Source: Capitella teleta (lineage: Eukaryota; Annelida; Polychaeta; Capitellidae). Taken from it: DNA of 64,000 nt. Each line of letters opens with the position of its first letter. The first letter of the stretch is position 1. The position numbers and the translations under genes were made by a program. Positions 14,501-24,481 of the stretch are shown piece after piece. The notes under the pieces were generated by a model. The model saw only the letters and a list, made by a program, of their open reading frames with translations, was not told where the DNA came from and searched no databases. The DNA lies in assembly GCA_000328365.1 (NCBI GenBank), contig KB309537.1:625839-689838 (forward strand), in the 5' to 3' direction.

Positions 14501-15120
14501 TATGTAACAGATATCAATGATATTAACAGAGTGTGTGGGATATGCAACAGACCGCTCATGCCTCATGGCAAAACTAAGAACCGAGGCTGTGATATTTTTT
14601 GTGATCAGAAAAGGAAGTTCTAAGAATTACATGAGCTGAATTCTGACTAATATACACATGGTGCATTAATAGTTCCCTGGCTGAATATACACGTGCTGAG
14701 TACAGTCTGAAAGGCAGTGATTCAAATTTGGGGTTTTCAAAGTGTTCGTATATATGATGCTAATTTATGACCACGCTTTGAGCCCGTCCATCGTCTATAT
14801 ATGTACACACTTAGTAATTTACAATAATACTTTAGTATTACATTTAACGTGATGAAACCAGCATGCGTGTGTACATATGTTCACACTATTGAATTAAGGA
14901 GATAATTTACATATATTACATCGGTCATATTCTAACCACAAAGACCTTATTATACAGCATCTATCTGAAGTTCTTAAACAATCGGTTTTTCTGTATTAGC
15001 AATATGAGAAAGCCATTGTGAAAATCTACCCATATAAAGTCGATTAAAAGGGCAAAAGCTGATCCCGACCTCGACTTCAATGGCTAACACACATCCAGTA
15101 CACACTGGTCGATAAATTTA

Positions 15121-15151
15121 TTGAGTTTTTTTTTTTTTTTTTTTTTTTTTT
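15121..15151. repeat. Poly(T) tract upstream of globin
   Basis: About 26 T in a row, roughly 220 bp before the globin start codon. On the minus strand it reads as a poly(A) tail-like tract. Confidence 0.85.
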
Positions 15152-15348
15152 CGCACAGCGGCTATAAACTTAGCTACCTGAGGGTCTCTCGCAGACCGCC
15201 GCCTGGGTGAGAAGCAGACGATTAGGTCTACTCGCCCGTCTTCACTCGTCGTGCTGGCACTAGAAGCATATGTCTCTGGCTTATTGATTGATTGACGAAG
15301 TGGTTGGAGCAGTGCGAGCATCATTTAACCACAGAATCTGAGCTAACA

Positions 15349-15360
15349 ATGAAGGAGTAA
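15349..15360 (+). promoter_or_regulatory. Minimal upstream ORF before globin
   Basis: ATG-AAG-GAG-TAA sits 12 nt ahead of the globin ATG. If transcription starts upstream of it, ribosomes would meet this four-codon frame first and have to reinitiate, lowering globin output. The transcript start has not been located, so its role is inference. Confidence 0.3.
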
Positions 15361-15372
15361 CATCGCAGCGTC

Positions 15373-18300
15373 ATGGGTTGCTTACAAGGGAAAGAGAAGG
15401 AAGCAGAGGAGGCTGTGGTCACCGAGCTGCCCGAGAGCAAACCGAAGCAGGTTGACCCGCGCTTACCATTCGACACTTATCGCCAACTGTTCAATTTGAG
15501 GAATTCATGGAAGACCGTCGCCAGGAATTTAACAGAGACGTCTAAAGATTGCCTCATACGGTAAGGCACACGCCCTTTCCTAGAAACGTATCATTTCCTA
15601 GAAAAATTATATAATCAATACGTGCCACGCCCAGATATCAATATAATAGATTTCCTTGGTAACTAAGTGCAACAACGGGAGAACACACTCTCTCCTTTTT
15701 CCCTTAGTAATCTCTTTAGTAAGTAAGAAACTCTGTTAACCGAGGGAGCCATACGGCAAAATGGTTGGCCTTTACACCCAAGTGAGCGAAACAGGCTGTC
15801 GTAAACCTCTCATTCGCTAAGCTTATTAATCCGAAATCCAAGATCATCTGTAACAATATAATCATGTAAAATACTGCATGCAAATATTATATACACACAT
15901 CCTGGTCTTACGCATCTTTAGTTTGGCCCTGAGCCAAATGCAATTACAAGTTTACGCACAAAGCATCGACAATGTATCAAATAATTAGGGCTTGAAATGT
16001 ATCCAGTGTTTAGAATAACATTTTGTGGTTAATGTACACGGTGTGTTTCGTTTTTCGTGTTCTGTGACCGTGTACCCACACTGTTAGACAATGCACGAAC
16101 GGGATGCATGGATTCGTGGCTTGCTGTTACGTAACCCGATTTCTGTGTCATGGGTGATGTAGCTAACAATAGTGATGGGGACTATTTATACTTAGCTGCA
16201 AATATATGAGTCTGACTGGGGGATATTGTATTAGTATATACACAGTTCTAAATACAAGAGTTCCGTTGACTGGATTAATTTTCCACAAACACTGCATAAT
16301 ACAGTAGTATGCAATGCACAAAGCTTGACTTGGCAACCATTGAACTGACCTCCCCAAGGTTCATTTCATCTGGATGGCTAACCTATTTCTGACCTTTTTA
16401 ATTACTTGTCATCTATAATTAGTCTTCTCTTGTAAGAATCGTAGGCATCCCCCTACTCCTCCCCATATAGTTTGTCTATTATCTCCTGTTCAGATAACTC
16501 CCACCCACCCAACCTCCCTTGCCTCGTCTCACAAACAAGACCCATCTTTGATCTGATATTCTGCCATTGCTTCCCGATCTGATCATATGTCCTTGCTTCC
16601 TGTTTCCTATTGCGCTGACAGTATCTACCATTATCAATATTTCACCTGCCTATTGCATACAACACGTGTCTTCTCTTAATGTGTACCCACCCTGTGCATG
16701 TGTATCTTTGTCAACAATGACTATTTGCGTGCGCACTTCATAAGTTCATTTACCTGCAAATGCTCTGCTATAGTTACTCCATGCGACGCAAGCTACAACC
16801 GTCAAAGGTAGCACATAAAAAATATTACCCACAAGACCAATCTGAGAACATTCCTCTAGGCTTTATCGATCCGAGCAACCGTAGCCTCTTCATCACATAC
16901 AACCACTCACGCACAAGATGTACGTTGTATAATGCTATTATGCCATGCAGATGGGTGCTCATGCCACCTTGGTTGTATAATCTAATTGAGAACCGCCCCA
17001 CCTGGCTATGAATCCAGCTGATTATCGCTGCACTGGTTGTGGCACTGATTAGTTCCCTCAAGGATAAGCTTTTATCACTTGCACGGTCATTCAACGGCCC
17101 GGTGTATCCACATAGCGGAGCAATACGTAGACCATGTATAGAGCGATCATCTCTCTCTGAAAAACCAAAACACATAGTCCTTTACATTGCATGGATAGGT
17201 GGTGAGCTACATTATGACCGTAAAAATGATAGTGTTGTATCGAGGGGTCCAATACACAATCGCAGCAAAATTTAACCTGTACACTGTTCATGCTATAAGT
17301 ATAGCAGTTCTCATACTGAAGTGTATAATTATAGCCTAATAACGTGCTAATTACCGTGGTTCTGACAGGTGGATATACACCTGGATGTTTGTCGAAGTTA
17401 GCTCAAATATGCAAAATTTTCATGCATAGTTGAATGCTAGAGAAGCTTTGCCTGTGACTGGATAACGCTGTCTCAACTAATTGCTCGACTCGGAGCGTCC
17501 AATCAGCGTCATTCACACCTTTCGCGAAGTTGACAGCGAGCGGTTCTTGGAGTAACTCCCGAATCTTATTCATGCTTACAAGAGGTGTCAAAACAAAGAT
17601 GCACACAGCCTCATTGAATACGTTCCTTTGTGGTCGGCATTGTTAAAAAGACAATTACAGAAATCTACAAAACGTTTGTGATCTTTTTGGCAATATAAGA
17701 GAAATCTGAAAATTATGATAGGCATCCAAGACTTCAAAGGGGGTGGATACTTGGTACATTAACGAGCGGGGGGAGGGGGAATTGTTGGGTCATCATTTCG
17801 TTTCTGCACGTACTCTCGTCATCCTGGCTACGAAGAGAAAACTCAACTCGACTCATTTTTTTTTCATGCTTGATCCATGTTACGATATCTCGAAAGCTCT
17901 ATAACTCGAAGTGATTTCGACACTTCCTTGAAATTCGACATATCAAGATCCTACTGTATATAGCTGCTTGATGTATGTAGGCGATTCACCCAAGGAGGTA
18001 GAAGCAGAAATCGTTGGTCGTTCCGGTTTAACGGTGCACAGCGAAAGGTCAGGGCTGAAATCGAACCCCCGCATGGATATCCATGTCATAGGAAATTTAT
18101 GTTAGACTCTAAATTAAATAGTTATATGTAAAGTATATAGATATCGTGTTCCTAATTCATGAGAGACACAGCAACCCACTTAATTGCAACCAAAACTTCA
18201 GCCCTAAGTGTAACAACCTATTTTTCTTTTTCTCTTGTGTGTATTTTGCTGCTGTTCTGTTCTTGGTCCTCTTCCAATAGCCAAAGAGTTTTGAAACAAA

Positions 18301-19292
18301 ACTTTAAACATATTGTACCATCATGCCCATTGACATGAATAAGCTCCACCCTGTATAATATCAACAACTGTTGAATTCACGTGTATGTCCCTTAATCACC
18401 TAATTAGCGAGAACTCAAACACATTGGAAGGAATTGTTGCCGTGGAAAAGAATCCTTCAGCATGATGTCGTCCCACCCTTAACTCCTCCTTTTCCATTCC
18501 GGTGACACATATTTGTTTTGGGTGTTCGTCCGCGCAGCCGCAAGAGACATTTGGCGTCGATTTCCAATACAAATAATGGAAGATGATCCGGGCGTCGTTC
18601 TGAACTTTCGTTCAATGCTCTCTTATGTTTGGCTTCTTTGACGAAATCAACAAATTCGATAATTATTCTTTGTGCATTGATAAAATGTTAAAAGCAAACC
18701 ATGCAGTTGCATAGTGCAGTATTTTTCTCATAGATTATACAGTACTTGATTGCCCACAATGAAGTCTTCTATCTACCTCATGTTAAAGGATTGCGAAGTT
18801 TTACGATGGTCTTAAAGGAGGCCTCTGTTCATTTCGAAACCTCATTGGATCGATTTCGAGGGTTTTTCGTGAATGCGAAGAGACCTATTTTTCAAGCAAT
18901 TTGCCAGCTATGAATAAAATCCAAGATAATTTAAAGGCGTTTTTGTTTGTTTGTTTGGTTTTTTTTTTCCACACCGAAGATTCAGAGCTGAAAGGGGATA
19001 AATGCGAGATTGTCGTTAACAGTGGCAGTATAAAAATATTTGCTGACTTCGCACAGGGCTTCGTTGAAATGCTTACAGGGACCACACAGATAGAAGAGTA
19101 AATAAATCAACTACAAAATGAAACGATAGATATTTTGACCCTATCAACTATATACATGGATATTCATCTATAGGAATTGGCTCAGATCTAGCTGACATAC
19201 TACAGCGATCCCAATGAGGTATACAGACCTCGCCCGAGAATATGTGCTAGCTCAGATCATATATTATGTGATCTGGTTCTTCTTCGAGACAT

Positions 19293-19326
<34 letters not shown>

Positions 19327-19429
19327 GATTTACAAACCACTCCAGCCAAAGAGGAAATTCTATAATGCTACTCTATTCGTGGAAACTCAACACATATGGA
19401 TGATACACTTCTTATAAGCCGTAATATGT

Positions 19430-19499
<70 letters not shown>

Positions 19500-22234
19500 T
19501 TATAAACCATAATCTCAGCCAGCTTTATGTGTGGTATACGGCATCATTACAACATCCCCTTGCTGAAGGCCATGCATGATCTGTTGTGGTTGTGATTTCA
19601 GGTCTTTCTCTTGCAATTCTACAGGAAAAAACACGCCATGTTCGAAGCTGTTATCTACCGGTGTTATCAAGAGCATGAGCATAGCTGGGTTACATGGCTC
19701 AAGCCACTTGGTTGGGTGATATGGGCGCCAGAACAGAATAAGCCGGGGGGCTTCCCCATAATCTCATCGATAAATCGGTTCTTTATTATTCATGTGACGA
19801 TAGTCAGTATTATTCAGCAAGCGGTCTTCATGCAACTGAAGAATTATTATTATTATTTCGAGGCACCATCATAACGCCCACTGGTCTCCATCTTGGGACT
19901 TGCAATTGCAATGGTGGCTTCACCAAAAAGACATCTGATCTGCCTTTTTTACTGAGTTTACGATGTTCTGTGCACATCCCAGCTTATCATATACTGCAGA
20001 TTATATATGGATGACCGACAATGCCTTTCTAATCACTATAATCGCATTTACTCTAAGGTGATATGCACCAAAAAAATGATATTAGTGGTGGAATGAGGCG
20101 TTGTATGACCTGTAACACGAACACATGCTAATTAAAAGGTAACGCTGCTCCTATTACATGCCTCATGCGTCATGGTCACCCAGCTGTTCATTACTGGTGA
20201 ATAAGCCAATGATCACAATGATCTCTCGATCCATTCACATCGATGTCTCCTTTGATCTTTACTGAGATCCTCACGGAACCACCGTGTCTGGAATAGCGCG
20301 GATCAATCGAACTTACTGCGCAGCACAACTGCATGATAGTGTGGTATATACACCTCTGTATGTTTCCATTCGAACACTCTTGGTATAAAATGATTCATCT
20401 TACAATAGGGCAATTTATCACAGTGTGTATTCTTATACGAAATAGTGAACTTATTTCTCCCCAATGGCCGTTTGATATTATGAACCAATGGTTTACACCT
20501 ATCACGGGTTTAATATAGCACAGCAACATGTAACTATATGATCGACTGTATGCCAGAAAATCGAATCACATAGGTTACGTTACATATGCAAAGTCTTAAT
20601 ACAGTATACAGTGTCAGCGATTGCGAGAGATCAAATTGAAATCAGGATATACTTTCATTGATCCAATTCACACGTCTATGGATTATCCAAATTATCTAAA
20701 ATAGATATTAAATCAACTATAGACAGGGCAATGTTGTGGTCAGTGGTCAATGACCCTGTGACTTGCATGGTGCTGGTCAGCTTAGTCAGTTTTTATATAG
20801 ACATATTATTTTGCAGATATTTAAAGAAGTACCCGGAACACAAAGCCATGTACCGTGGCTGTGCCAATCTAGAAGACGAAGAAGCCATGAGAGCCAGTAC
20901 GTCGTTTGAAAATGCAGCCGTCCCTGTCTTTAACTTATTTGATGACGTCATGGAAAATTCCGAGAACGTGGACATCGCCATTGCCCAGATTGGAATGGGA
21001 GCCACCCCCCACAAAAAGATCAAAGGATTCAGAACCGACTATTTAAAGGTGAGAAACAAGAATCAATTAAAGGTAACCTTAAGTTATATATATATACTGG
21101 TGGATTTCTAAATAAAACTATTGTTGGAACGGTAGACTAATATACGACAGAGTGAGCTAATAAAAAGGCTCGGTTGATCCTACATGTACAGGAAAACTTC
21201 AAAGGAGAGGGAGTCTCTTTTCGACGGTCTTGTTTTATAGCCAAATCAAGCAAATGACGTATAATACTAAGTACCGAAATAACAGGCATCAATTATGTAT
21301 CTATGTATGTCAGAATACTGTTTTTTTTTGGTTTTTTTTTTTGTTTTTGTGTGTGTGTTTTTTTTTTTATATCAGAAGTTTCCATAATCTTATAAGTGTA
21401 GCGCAATCATATGTATTGGGCACCATATTGGGTTCAGAATTCCGAATCATTTCTCGGATTCATCCATATAGTAACCACACTTGACCAATAGATGCCGTCA
21501 TCTCAATTTATTTGCAATTCATCAGTTTTCGTTAAATACTAAAAATAACTTCTGGCTATGGATCCATATTATGGCGCCCATATACCCGGTCTGCACGCGT
21601 GCGCAAGTACAAGATATGGCGGGGTTTTGAAACGCCTCTTGATTGTTAATTTACAACTTCTGGAGGTTACTTTGTCTCCCACTGTCCACCGGTATTACAC
21701 AATCCGTCGGGTAAGACCTAGACCCATTTCGGGCCAGTGAAGCAGAGCGGAGACAGAGTGGTGACGTCAGGAAGATCGGATTACGAATACCCACGAGGTC
21801 CGGACCTTGTGGACCCAGCTGAGGGACCTTCTAGAGAAGGCTGGACTTCCTTGACGCCACATTGCTACGTTTCCAATCTGACGACAAAGTCCTGACTCCT
21901 GATAGAAAAGGACTATAATATTGTAACCTGACCTAAGCTACTCTGAGGACGAAGGACGCTATCTTTCAGGATAACTAAGTTTAGTTTGCCATACATATCT
22001 AGGTCATGTTTCTATTTACAGGCAATGGAGGAGCCGTTCATTGAAGCCGTTTCGGTGACTCTGGGTGATAGGTTTACTGATCCTACTGAGCAGAACTTTA
22101 GGAAGCTTTACCAGTTCGTCATTCAAGAGATGATCAAGGCTCTTGGAGGTGAGACCCCGCCCGAGGAACCGCAAGTGGAGGCAGATAAAGAATCACTACC
22201 CACGGACCAGGAAGATGTGCAAATCAAACTATAA
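15373..22234 (+). CDS. Membrane-type globin (globin X-like), three exons
   Basis: Exons 15373-15560, 20817-21048 and 22022-22234 join to 210 residues. The introns fall at phase 2 inside an Arg codon at the end of helix B and at phase 0 in helix G, the ancestral globin positions B12.2 and G7.0. The N-terminus MGCLQG carries Gly2 and Cys3, the N-myristoylation plus palmitoylation signal typical of globin X, so the protein should sit on membranes. Trp46 fits helix A. Aligning Met-Arg-Ala-Ser with the myoglobin Met-Lys-Ala-Ser puts Ala96 at distal position E7 and Tyr75 at CD1. His128, 32 residues after E7 as in neuroglobin, is the likely proximal ligand, although the usual Leu-Gly-x-x-His spacing would instead place Ala125 there. 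Introns of 5.3 and 1.0 kb are large. Family confident; haem pocket reading moderate. Confidence 0.85.
17870..17960. mobile_element. Decayed MITE terminus
   Basis: A region with CTATAACTCGAAGTGATTTC, then GACATATCAAGATCCTACTGTA, resembles a terminal part of the CTCGA-rich MITEs common in marine invertebrates, ending in a TA-flanked CTACTGTA. Only one end is recognisable. Assignment is by resemblance only. Confidence 0.3.
17980..18100 (-). mobile_element. Probable tRNA-derived SINE fragment
   Basis: On the minus strand the sequence has GGGGGTTCGATTTC, a recognisable pol III B-box, after a paired stem CATGGATATCCATG. A body follows with TTAAACCGGAACGACCAACG and CCTTGGGTGAATCGCC. The A-box half is missing or too worn to see. 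Different from the SINE at 59 kb. Confidence 0.4.
19292..19321. repeat. Poly(T) tract in globin intron 1
   Basis: About 29 uninterrupted T. Confidence 0.9.
19433..19495. repeat. AT dinucleotide microsatellite
   Basis: About 30 uninterrupted AT units in globin intron 1; likely length-polymorphic and able to extrude a cruciform. Confidence 0.95.
19694..19876. repeat. Dispersed repeat R1, copy 2, ending in ATCATAACG
   Basis: Shares GGGCGCCAGAACAGAA and the following blocks with the copies at 1.0 and 59.2 kb, with deletions in the middle. It ends with ACTGAAGAATTATTATT and then ATCATAACGCCC at 19868. The same order, ACTGAAGAATT then ATCATAACGCCC, occurs in copy 3, so the motif is part of this repeat family. 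Confidence 0.65.
21049..22021 (+). other. Globin intron 2
   Basis: A 973-bp phase 0 intron with T-rich and GT-rich runs near 21320-21370. A GC-richer 21555-21880 stretch has a short open frame but no recognisable homology. Confidence 0.75.
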
Positions 22235-22321
22235 ACAATCAGAAAGAGACTTGTATGTGTTTGGATTTTATATGTTTACATTGTTATTTCATTGTTATGC
22301 ACTTCATGTCTTGAAATTATG

Positions 22322-22327
22322 CAATAA
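22322..22327 (+). terminator. Poly(A) signal of the globin gene
   Basis: AATAAA, 88 bp after the globin stop codon and about 136 bp before the stop codon of the opposing neuropeptide gene. Confidence 0.7.
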
Positions 22328-22425
22328 ATCACACATTTCTGCGTTTAGTCATCATTAAAGCTTTCCTTTTAGCGAGAGAAATCAGAAATTGACTCAAAGA
22401 ACATTGCCATCAGGATGTTGCTGAG

Positions 22426-22457
22426 CATAACGTTATTATTATTTTTTAATCATAACG
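22426..22457 (+). repeat. Pair of CATAACG motifs between two convergent genes
   Basis: CATAACG at 22426 and ATCATAACG at 22449, same orientation, 23 bp apart. They lie in the short space between the 3' ends of the globin and the eclosion-hormone-type gene. Confidence 0.8.
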
Positions 22458-22463
22458 CATTTC

Positions 22464-22718
22464 TCAGATCAGGTGAAACACAGAGTTTGAACAGAGTTCA
22501 TCCATGGTTTTGCCTTTCGTTAAATGACACGTGAAGATACACTTGCGACCGTCGTAAGTGTTCTTACTGAACAGCTGCACACACTCCACGCACACTGCAA
22601 CGCACTCTTTGACAGCCATCGACGCTGCCTCGTCGCAGCTTGATGGTGAAAAGTGCTGACTCATGATCACGCCCGCCAGGAAGATGCCGCATACCAGAGT
22701 ACTTGTTGCCATGGTGAC
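22464..22718 (-). CDS. EH: Eclosion-hormone-type neuropeptide precursor
   Basis: Coding exon 22712-22464 of 82 residues. A CTTCTTCAG acceptor ends at 22719, so a short 5' UTR (GTCACC, giving a strong ATGG context) is spliced from an upstream exon not located. The first 25 residues form a signal peptide with a hydrophobic core (Leu-Val-Cys-Gly-Ile-Phe-Leu-Ala-Gly-Val-Ile). The mature part has the cysteine spacing C-x3-C-x2-C-x12-C-x3-C-x11-C. Insect eclosion hormones have C-x3-C-x2-C-x12-C-x3-C-x10-C and a similar Lys-Gly-Lys before the last cysteine, here Thr-Lys-Gly-Lys-Thr. Eclosion-hormone-type peptides are known from echinoderms and act through guanylyl-cyclase receptors in insects. One extra cysteine precedes the six, leaving an odd number. 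Alternative: an unrelated secreted Cys-rich peptide. Gene is tail-to-tail with the globin. Confidence 0.7.
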   Translation of the reverse strand, partial: VTMATSTLVCGIFLAGVIMSQHFSPSSCDEAASMAVKECVAVCVECVQLFSKNTYDGRKCIFTCHLTKGKTMDELCSNSVFHLI

Positions 22719-23033
22719 CTGAAGAAGAGAGACAAAACCCCGAAGGATGAATGATGTTGGTCATAAATTAGTCTGTTCCCATACACCAATTTCCCCGTCT
22801 ATTTCAGCAACACAATTCCACGGACATTCCATTATGAATTGCTATCATCATTTTAAGATCTTTAGCATATAGGATACTATCTGAGGGTATATATGGCCAG
22901 TGACAAAATTTCGATCCATGTGGGTGACAATATCATGCTGCAATTGCAGACATCCGGGATAATGCGTAGGTCTTTCCACGGCGGTTTAAATATAAAGAAA
23001 ATATCAATGGCCCGATCAAGGCGGTTGGCATTG

Positions 23034-23082
23034 CGTTATGATTTGTTTAAAAACCCGTTTCTATGTTTTGTGACGTTATGAT
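23034..23082 (-). repeat. Pair of ATCATAACG motifs, 40 bp apart
   Basis: Both read CGTTATGAT on the plus strand. The whole unit of about 52 bp, reverse-complemented, aligns with 24431-24482 (shared AACGTCACAA, GAAACG and AAACAAATCATAACGC), so these two pairs are diverged copies of one unit. Confidence 0.8.
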
Positions 23083-24431
23083 TTACACTAAGGTACAAAG
23101 AGGACGGAACTCGGCTAACTTTCAAAAATCCAGATGATTTTCTCCCATTGACGCAGTTGATGGCCAAAGACATTAGATCCACACAAAGCTGCGCTGGACC
23201 TTAAAACAATGCCATCTCTCCAAGAGTGTACAGAAGCCTCTTCCGAGCACTCTCCTACCCTCTGTAGGTCCACATGATCTGAGAATTCTAAAACTGCAGG
23301 GTCAATGGCCTCACCCATGGATACTGTTATTCAAAAGAAACCCCAACCTCAGGAATCCAGCGTTTCACGTGACAGTGAGCGGCACCGCTCGGAAGAGCAC
23401 TCCCTGGACATAGACATCATTCAAGGAAGCGGGCGTGTCCATGTTCTGTGGGCTGGGCCCTGTGATCTGGAACATATACTTGCAACAATATTCGTCGCCA
23501 CTGAAGATTTGGCTTCACCGACGATCTGAACATGATTACACAAGACGAAACGAATAACGAGTATTTGACGCCATAATCACAATGGAACAAACCGAAGAGG
23601 CACTCACAACCTTCCACCAGCCTCATCGCCTGCTCAAAAGAGAATAAGATAACACACGACTTGTGGGAGTGCAGGTGCGGGAATGAAGGAACACATATCG
23701 CAAGTTCTCAACAAAGCCGGGTTGCCAAGACCCAACTGATGTGGATGTGCTCCCATCGCACGCACGCAAGAGCTCTCTCCCCTGTACAAACCACTTCTTC
23801 TGTCGGCCCCAAAATACACGAATGCATGTTATGCCAGTGGTCTTCCAGCACTCTGGGAGTGAGACCCTTTACATCAATGTCAACACAAGGAAAACGGCAT
23901 TTGCTGCTACGATCTACAACAGAACACTATTGCCAGCAGCACATACGGAGGCTTCTGACCTTTGAAGTTTGAGCCATCCTGTGGAGAACATCCACGGCAT
24001 CCGTTCAATGGTGTCGGCGCTGCTGAAAAGAAGCACGGACACACACCTATGAAAACTCACCCCTATTTTGGTACATCCATTTCTCTCGATTCCACATGAC
24101 GTCACTCGGAATTTCCAAGATGGCTCACATTTAAGGCGAGGCGAGTAAAAATGAATACACAGTATTTGCTTAATACGACCAGTTGACTAAATGTTACTAT
24201 AAATAGCAGCCAATGAGATACCACCGGTCATCAGTGTGTGCCTGTGTCATTATATATATATGACCAGGGAACCAGTGAACGGCATCCGACACTCATCAAC
24301 TCAAATGACAAGCAGTCCCCGAGACATCAAGATCTAAGATCATTTCTGCGGTCCATTCCAATCATTCAATAGCCTCCCCCCCCCCGGAACACAAAAGGGG
24401 TTATTGAACAGCAATGACGAGGGAAGTTTAA

Positions 24432-24481
24432 ATCATATAACGTCACAATAATTGAAACGATTTATCAAACAAATCATAACG
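24432..24481 (+). repeat. Second copy of the paired ATCATAACG unit
   Basis: A perfect motif at 24473 and a copy with a 2-base insertion (ATCATATAACG) at 24432. It is homologous to the unit at 23034-23082 in inverted orientation, 1.4 kb away. Confidence 0.75.

Larger units (their letters stand above)
8389..15117. other. Gene-poor intergenic stretch
   Basis: About 6.7 kb with no exon I can defend; the short open frames here show no family motif, splice context or composition change. It holds a TTTCATTTCA-type microsatellite near 13015-13055, an A-rich purine tract near 13935-13970 and a possible decayed tRNA-derived SINE at 11460-11540. Confidence 0.5.
15561..20816 (+). other. Globin intron 1
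   Basis: A 5.3-kb intron with phase 2 borders. It contains SINE and MITE debris near 17.9-18.1 kb, a poly(T) tract, a long AT dinucleotide array and R1 copy 2. A GC-richer piece at 17403-17606 has a 67-codon minus-strand frame that looks protein-like (Arg-Glu-Leu-Leu-Gln-Glu-Pro-Leu-Ala-Val), but no family, splice context or neighbour supports it. Confidence 0.7.

Noticed and set aside
21558-21880. Possible extra exon in globin intron 2
   Set aside because: Exons 2 and 3 already join at the conserved G7.0 position, and the frame has no globin or other homology.
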